From Thermoproteota archaeon (GTDB taxonomy: Archaea > Thermoproteota > Thermoprotei_A > Sulfolobales > Acidilobaceae): 31,765 nucleotides of DNA. Below, one piece after another: positions 30,948 to 31,765 of the stretch. A program made the position numbers and the translations under genes. The DNA lies in assembly GCA_013152575.1 (NCBI GenBank), contig JAADGB010000078.1, positions 1 through 31,765 of the forward strand, in the 5' to 3' direction. The notes under the pieces were generated by a model. The model did not search any database. It was not told the origin of the DNA and saw nothing but the letters and a program-made list of their open reading frames with translations. The first letter of the stretch is position 1; each line of letters begins with the position of its first letter.

Positions 30948-31429
30948 TGGTGGAGGAGTACATTCCATTAATTGGAGGAATACTCGGCATCCTCATGATA
31001 CTCTCGGCTTACTTTACAGTTAGGCTAAATGATCTCGTATACTCCAGCGTCTCGTTGGCGATGCTGGGCCTCTTCAACGCGGCCCTAGTCGCTTTGCTGG
31101 GCTATACACTAGTGGCGGTGTTCCTAGTCATAGTCTACGTTGGAGCCGCCGTCATGTTCATCATCATGAGCGTTTCAATGCTTGGTGGCGGGGGAGAAGA
31201 GAAGAGAGACGAGGCTGCTGGCCTCTTTGCGGGAGCAGCTGTTGGCTCGGCGCTCCTCCTGTTACTCGCTGGCACGGGCATCTACAAGGCGTTTACAAGG
31301 GCTTCCGGCGTCTCGGTATCACATGTTTCAGAGATACTAGCGTCTGACTATGGCGTTGTCCTTGCGATAATCTTCGTTGCACTAGCAGCGACGCTTGTCG
31401 AAGCTATATCGATTGCTAGGAGGGGGTGA
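30947..31429 (+). CDS. nuoJ: Complex I subunit NuoJ
   Basis: A membrane subunit of five predicted helices, including the pi-bulge third helix seen in VIVYVGAAVMFIIMSVSML. ATG 30947 overlaps the nuoI stop by one base (TGATG); GTG 30944 would add a single residue. The protein is 160 residues. Confidence 0.93.
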   Translation: MVEEYIPLIGGILGILMILSAYFTVRLNDLVYSSVSLAMLGLFNAALVALLGYTLVAVFLVIVYVGAAVMFIIMSVSMLGGGGEEKRDEAAGLFAGAAVGSALLLLLAGTGIYKAFTRASGVSVSHVSEILASDYGVVLAIIFVALAATLVEAISIARRG

Positions 31430-31435
31430 TGGGAG

Positions 31436-31750
31436 ATGGCATTTGTTGACGCGGCATTAGCGGGAGTTGCAGTGGTCTCGGCCTCAGTGGTCGCTGGTCT
31501 AGCAGCCTACGGGATGTCTTCATCGAGGAACTTCTTGAGGCAGATGCTGTCAATAGAGGTGCTATTCAACGCAATACTACTGATAATACTAGTCTTAGCC
31601 GGAGTCAACCCAACTTATACAACAGCGTTCGCCATCCTACTAGTATCAGTTGTTTCAGGAGAGGTTATTGTACTGGTGTCTATCGTAGTGGCCTTCTACC
31701 GGGTAGCGAGAGAGCTCCAATCAACCGCATTGGAGGAAGAGGGGGTGTAG
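31436..31750 (+). CDS. nuoK: Complex I subunit NuoK
   Basis: A three-helix membrane subunit of 104 residues related to the Mrp antiporter subunit MnhC. The helix-two Glu lies in QMLSIEVLFNAILL, and the third helix contains VVSGEVIVLVSIVVAFYR; both glutamates are conserved in the family and take part in proton transfer. ATG 31436 follows a GGGGGTGATGGGAG binding region. Confidence 0.95.
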   Translation: MAFVDAALAGVAVVSASVVAGLAAYGMSSSRNFLRQMLSIEVLFNAILLIILVLAGVNPTYTTAFAILLVSVVSGEVIVLVSIVVAFYRVARELQSTALEEEGV

Positions 31751-31754
31751 AGCA

Positions 31755-31765
31755 GTGGAAGCAGG
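31755..31765 (+). CDS. Start of the next nuo gene, cut by the window edge
   Basis: GTG 31755 follows GGGGGTG (31741-31747) with good spacing. Only three codons are in view. By operon order it should be nuoL, nuoM or nuoN. Confidence 0.35.

Noticed and set aside
1..31765. CRISPR arrays, insertion sequences, integrase sites or toxin-antitoxin pairs
   Set aside because: No spaced direct repeats, transposase motifs or paired small toxin genes were seen; the tRNA-Gly has no nearby duplicated 3' end or integrase gene.

Overview
The window is a compact piece of a hyperthermophilic crenarchaeal chromosome, most likely of the Desulfurococcales type. The evidence is archaeal: S15, S3Ae, L15e and L37Ae proteins, an exosome-proteasome gene cluster, prefoldin, aEF-2, RNase P protein subunits and TATA-driven promoters, frequent GTG/TTG starts and overlapping genes. 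The peroxiredoxin looks, from memory of the family, like the Aeropyrum thioredoxin peroxidase. Species cannot be fixed from the sequence alone. No stretch of 300 bases lacks a gene; the longest gaps are about 180 bases, on either side of a tRNA-Gly. I see no transposon, prophage, CRISPR array or other mobile region.

Layout. 1-5290: a gene tail, an unknown gene, a geranylgeranyl-reductase-like flavoprotein, an unknown gene overlapping an MrfA/Hrq1-type helicase, and a peroxiredoxin with a palindrome at its predicted transcription start. 5460-6400: tRNA-Gly(GCC) and a dolichol-kinase-like membrane protein. 6460-13060: S15, a Cdc45/RecJ-like protein with degraded active site, a Pcc1-type KEOPS subunit, S3Ae, a THUMP-SPOUT methyltransferase, a sugar-phosphate nucleotidyltransferase broken by a frameshift near its end, and a radical SAM protein. 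13049-16690: L15e, a DUF54 RNA-binding protein and RNase P Rpp30 on the minus strand, a divergent Obg/YchF-type GTPase, and RNase P Pop5 carrying an N-terminal membrane helix. 16844-24151: the archaeal proteasome-exosome superoperon (proteasome alpha, SBDS, Rrp4, Rrp41, Rrp42, L37Ae, Brix protein, a second Pcc1 paralogue, prefoldin beta, DUF3194, a DHH phosphoesterase, XPF nuclease). 24226-26439: aEF-2. 26596-end: nuoABCDHIJK of a complex I without the NADH-oxidising module; the operon runs off the end.

Most of the window serves RNA and protein quality control: tRNA maturation (RNase P, KEOPS, THUMP-SPOUT), ribosome assembly and translation (SBDS, Brix, ribosomal proteins, aEF-2), RNA decay (exosome), protein folding and degradation (prefoldin, proteasome), and replication or repair (Cdc45-like, XPF, helicase). 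The nuo genes add quinone-linked energy conservation, consistent with a respiring organism that also carries a peroxide-removing enzyme.

I found no wholly new multi-gene system. The points most worth a second look are the membrane-anchored Pop5, the Glu-to-Arg change in the proteasome alpha activator pocket, the frameshifted nucleotidyltransferase, the two Pcc1 paralogues, the DHH gene without a normal start, the peroxiredoxin operator, and the possible RNA switch in the nuoA leader.
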